Positions 62,031-64,000 of a stretch of DNA of 64,000 nucleotides are shown one piece after another. The notes beneath the pieces were generated by a model. That model had not been told where the DNA came from and did no database searches. It saw only the letters and a list, made by a program, of their open reading frames with translations. The stretch is taken from NCBI GenBank assembly GCA_030141605.1, contig JAQGDQ010000030.1, forward strand, positions 899,171-963,170. The letters are read 5' to 3'. The stretch comes from Tubiluchus corallicola (taxonomy: Eukaryota > Priapulida > Priapulimorpha > Priapulimorphida > Tubiluchidae). The position numbers and the translations under genes are program-made. The stretch's first letter is position 1. Every line of letters starts with the position of its first letter.

Positions 62031-64000
62031 TAACTATATAGTCTGATGATATCGCATATTGTCACATACGTTACTTCAGCCCAAAAAATTAGTATATTTA
62101 TTATGCTGTAGATCTAGATGGTTTAGCAGAATTTGAAAACTTGTGCAACTTCTTTTGTGCTCTATGTGTTTTGCTGCAAATTTTATGGGGGAAAATTTGT
62201 ATTAATGCTTCACAAAAGGATGATTGATACTAATTGTTCAAAGCTTTTTAATGGACTTTACATCTTTTTGCCTTGCTGATTTGAAAAAAAACATCGTATC
62301 ATTCAAGCAAATTCTTCATATAGTTAGGTTGACACTATAGACGGCATCTCAACTTTCTGGATGTAGTAACTTAGCCCGAACACACAGACAGTTAAAAAAA
62401 AGTTTTTATGTGGCACTTTCATTGTCAGCAATTTAACCGCAGTGTACGGACACAGCAGTGACTTCATATTTTTATGCAAATGGACAATTGATTTGTAACA
62501 TTATCTAACTAAATCTTTATTTTAAATGAGCAGGTATCAATTATTTTTGATGTAAGATACCTATGATGGGCAAGATTTTCAGTTTTTGCAGTGCATGAGT
62601 ATCTAGTTTGATTTCTTTTAACTGTGTAAGGTGAAATGATCTGAGAGCAAATCTATTGTCAAATTATAAACCAGTATTGCACTATATGTAATAGCACCAT
62701 TGATGCAATAGTATTGTGCTGTTTGTAAATAATATTTAGTACATTTAGGTGTTGTAATTATACTGTACATTCATAAGTGTTGTGCCAATCCAAAGCTTGT
62801 TTATTTTATTCAATGAATTACTTGTCTTTGTGTTAAAGTAAGTTTTAGTTAAATTAGGGTGCTAGCTTGTTATAATGTCATCATGATTTGAATATCTATT
62901 ATACGTTCGTGTAATGGTAATATGCATAAGCATAAATCGTTAGCTGTCATATTTTCTTATTATGTAAGAGATGTAGGCAAGTAATTATTGTTTTTTACGA
63001 ATACTTTCTGAGACGTAAAGTCACCTAAGTGTTTATTATAACCTGCTTTATGGAGCGAGTTTGCATGGTTAAAAACTTGCCGGAGATGCAATGTCAGATT
63101 GTGGCTTTTTGCCACTTTATGAAAACATGGAGATCTGTGTATTTATGCATGTTGCCATGGTAATGTAACCAGGACGACACGAGTTTGTATCACTTTTTCT
63201 TCCTACAGAGTAAACTTATTGCATGAAGGTGACATAAATTGTTTACTAACATATTTTTTCTGTTTATTAACTTTTCAGCGGCCCAATTAACTTGTCATTT
63301 GGTTAAGTTGAAAAACTTAAGATCTTGCAACAATCTTAATTAGCAATTGAAAACTGTATGAAGGTTTGCGGCAAGTCCATGATTTTGGGTTGAAATCTCA
63401 TTCACCTCCACATTCTGTCAGCATCTCCCTTTTTACTGCTGAACAGCAAACTTGCTAGAATAATGTAATTGTACTAGTTACTTATATTTTGACTTTCCTG
63501 TTTTGTCTTGTCTCCCAATTGTGTCGTCAATTGTGTGCAAAACAGTGGCGGAAATTGTGATTACGAAAATTAGTGGCACCTCTGTGTGCTCTTATGATTT
63601 AACATTTATTCCAGTTACTCAACATCTTTATAAGGTGCTGTGCTGTATGAGATCATTGCATATTTTTGTTTTAAAAAATTACAACTGTCTTCATCAGTTC
63701 AATGCCTGTTGGATAAAGTCAGAAAATTACCTTTCTGCTAAGCCTTCCAACAGGTGGATTAAAGCATAAGACTTTTAAATTTGACTGTTTCGAAATGTCA
63801 TGGAAATCACTGTGAAAGGTTATTATCTTTGCATGACTGTGTATTTCTCATTTTCTTGCAGGTAAGGATGAAAATATACTGGCTTGCTGCTTGACATATC
63901 ACAGGCAATAAAGCTTTTACTTTAAATTGTCCAAAATATTAACGAGTTGTGAACCACCCTTTTCAAAACTGTGCTTCACATCCATTTTTTGACAGCTAGT
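62031..64000. other. No gene recognised up to the window end
   Basis: A+T-rich. A good acceptor-like sequence TTTTCTTGCAG ends at 63862 and AATAAA follows near 63908, which could be a terminal non-coding exon of a plus-strand transcript. Only an 11-codon frame follows the acceptor, so nothing coding can be supported. Confidence 0.35.

Noticed and set aside
63503-63769. 88-codon plus-strand frame near the window end
   Set aside because: It has no recognisable motif, and the acceptor at 63862 further right opens into only a few codons before a stop.

Overview
This is an A+T-rich (roughly two thirds A+T by eye) stretch of animal nuclear DNA. The evidence is spliced protein-coding genes with GT-AG introns of about 0.3 to 3 kb, metazoan families (a BRISC/BRCA1-A complex subunit, a COX18 insertase, a sphingomyelin synthase, long C2H2 zinc-finger proteins), and many decayed CR1-like and other non-LTR retrotransposons plus pogo-like DNA transposons. 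I cannot place it below 'probably invertebrate metazoan'. There is no operon structure, CRISPR array, phage or bacterial signature.

Layout from left to right. Positions 196-264 (+) hold the last exon of a gene whose C-terminus looks like NME5. Positions 3161-5526 (-) are the large terminal exon of a C2H2 zinc-finger gene. Positions 6452-7790 form a 240-bp-arm inverted repeat with a pogo-like insert, followed by LINE relics (9.3-12.1 kb and 16.3-17.3 kb) and simple repeats. Positions 17852-18832 (+) encode a complete BABAM1/MERIT40. Positions 21720-31241 (-) are a six-coding-exon gene for a 1625-residue protein with 28 zinc fingers and an AT-hook, with a GC-rich promoter near 32.2 kb. Positions 35294-42269 (-) are a complete five-exon COX18 whose second intron carries a pogo relic and a possible LTR. 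A 5-kb transposon graveyard lies at 43.2-48.4 kb. Positions 54754-59929 (+) are a complete five-exon sphingomyelin synthase. The last 4 kb hold an unrecognised decayed coding remnant and no clear gene.

The genes do not form one pathway. BABAM1 is a nuclear/cytosolic deubiquitinase scaffold, COX18 acts in the mitochondrial inner membrane, and sphingomyelin synthase acts in Golgi or plasma membrane. The main internal relationship is that the two zinc-finger genes are paralogues, sharing a three-finger block and a C-terminal finger, and they flank BABAM1. Exon chains for BABAM1, COX18, the large zinc-finger gene and sphingomyelin synthase were assembled by reading splice sites and checking phase. 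Every junction given keeps the frame.

I found no convincing undescribed system. The observations most worth checking are the zinc-finger paralogue pair, a diverged duplicate of COX18 exon 1, a PIP-box-like tail on a pogo relic, a 50-bp snap-back repeat, a dispersed repeat split by other insertions, and the unknown coding relic near 61.5-62.0 kb.
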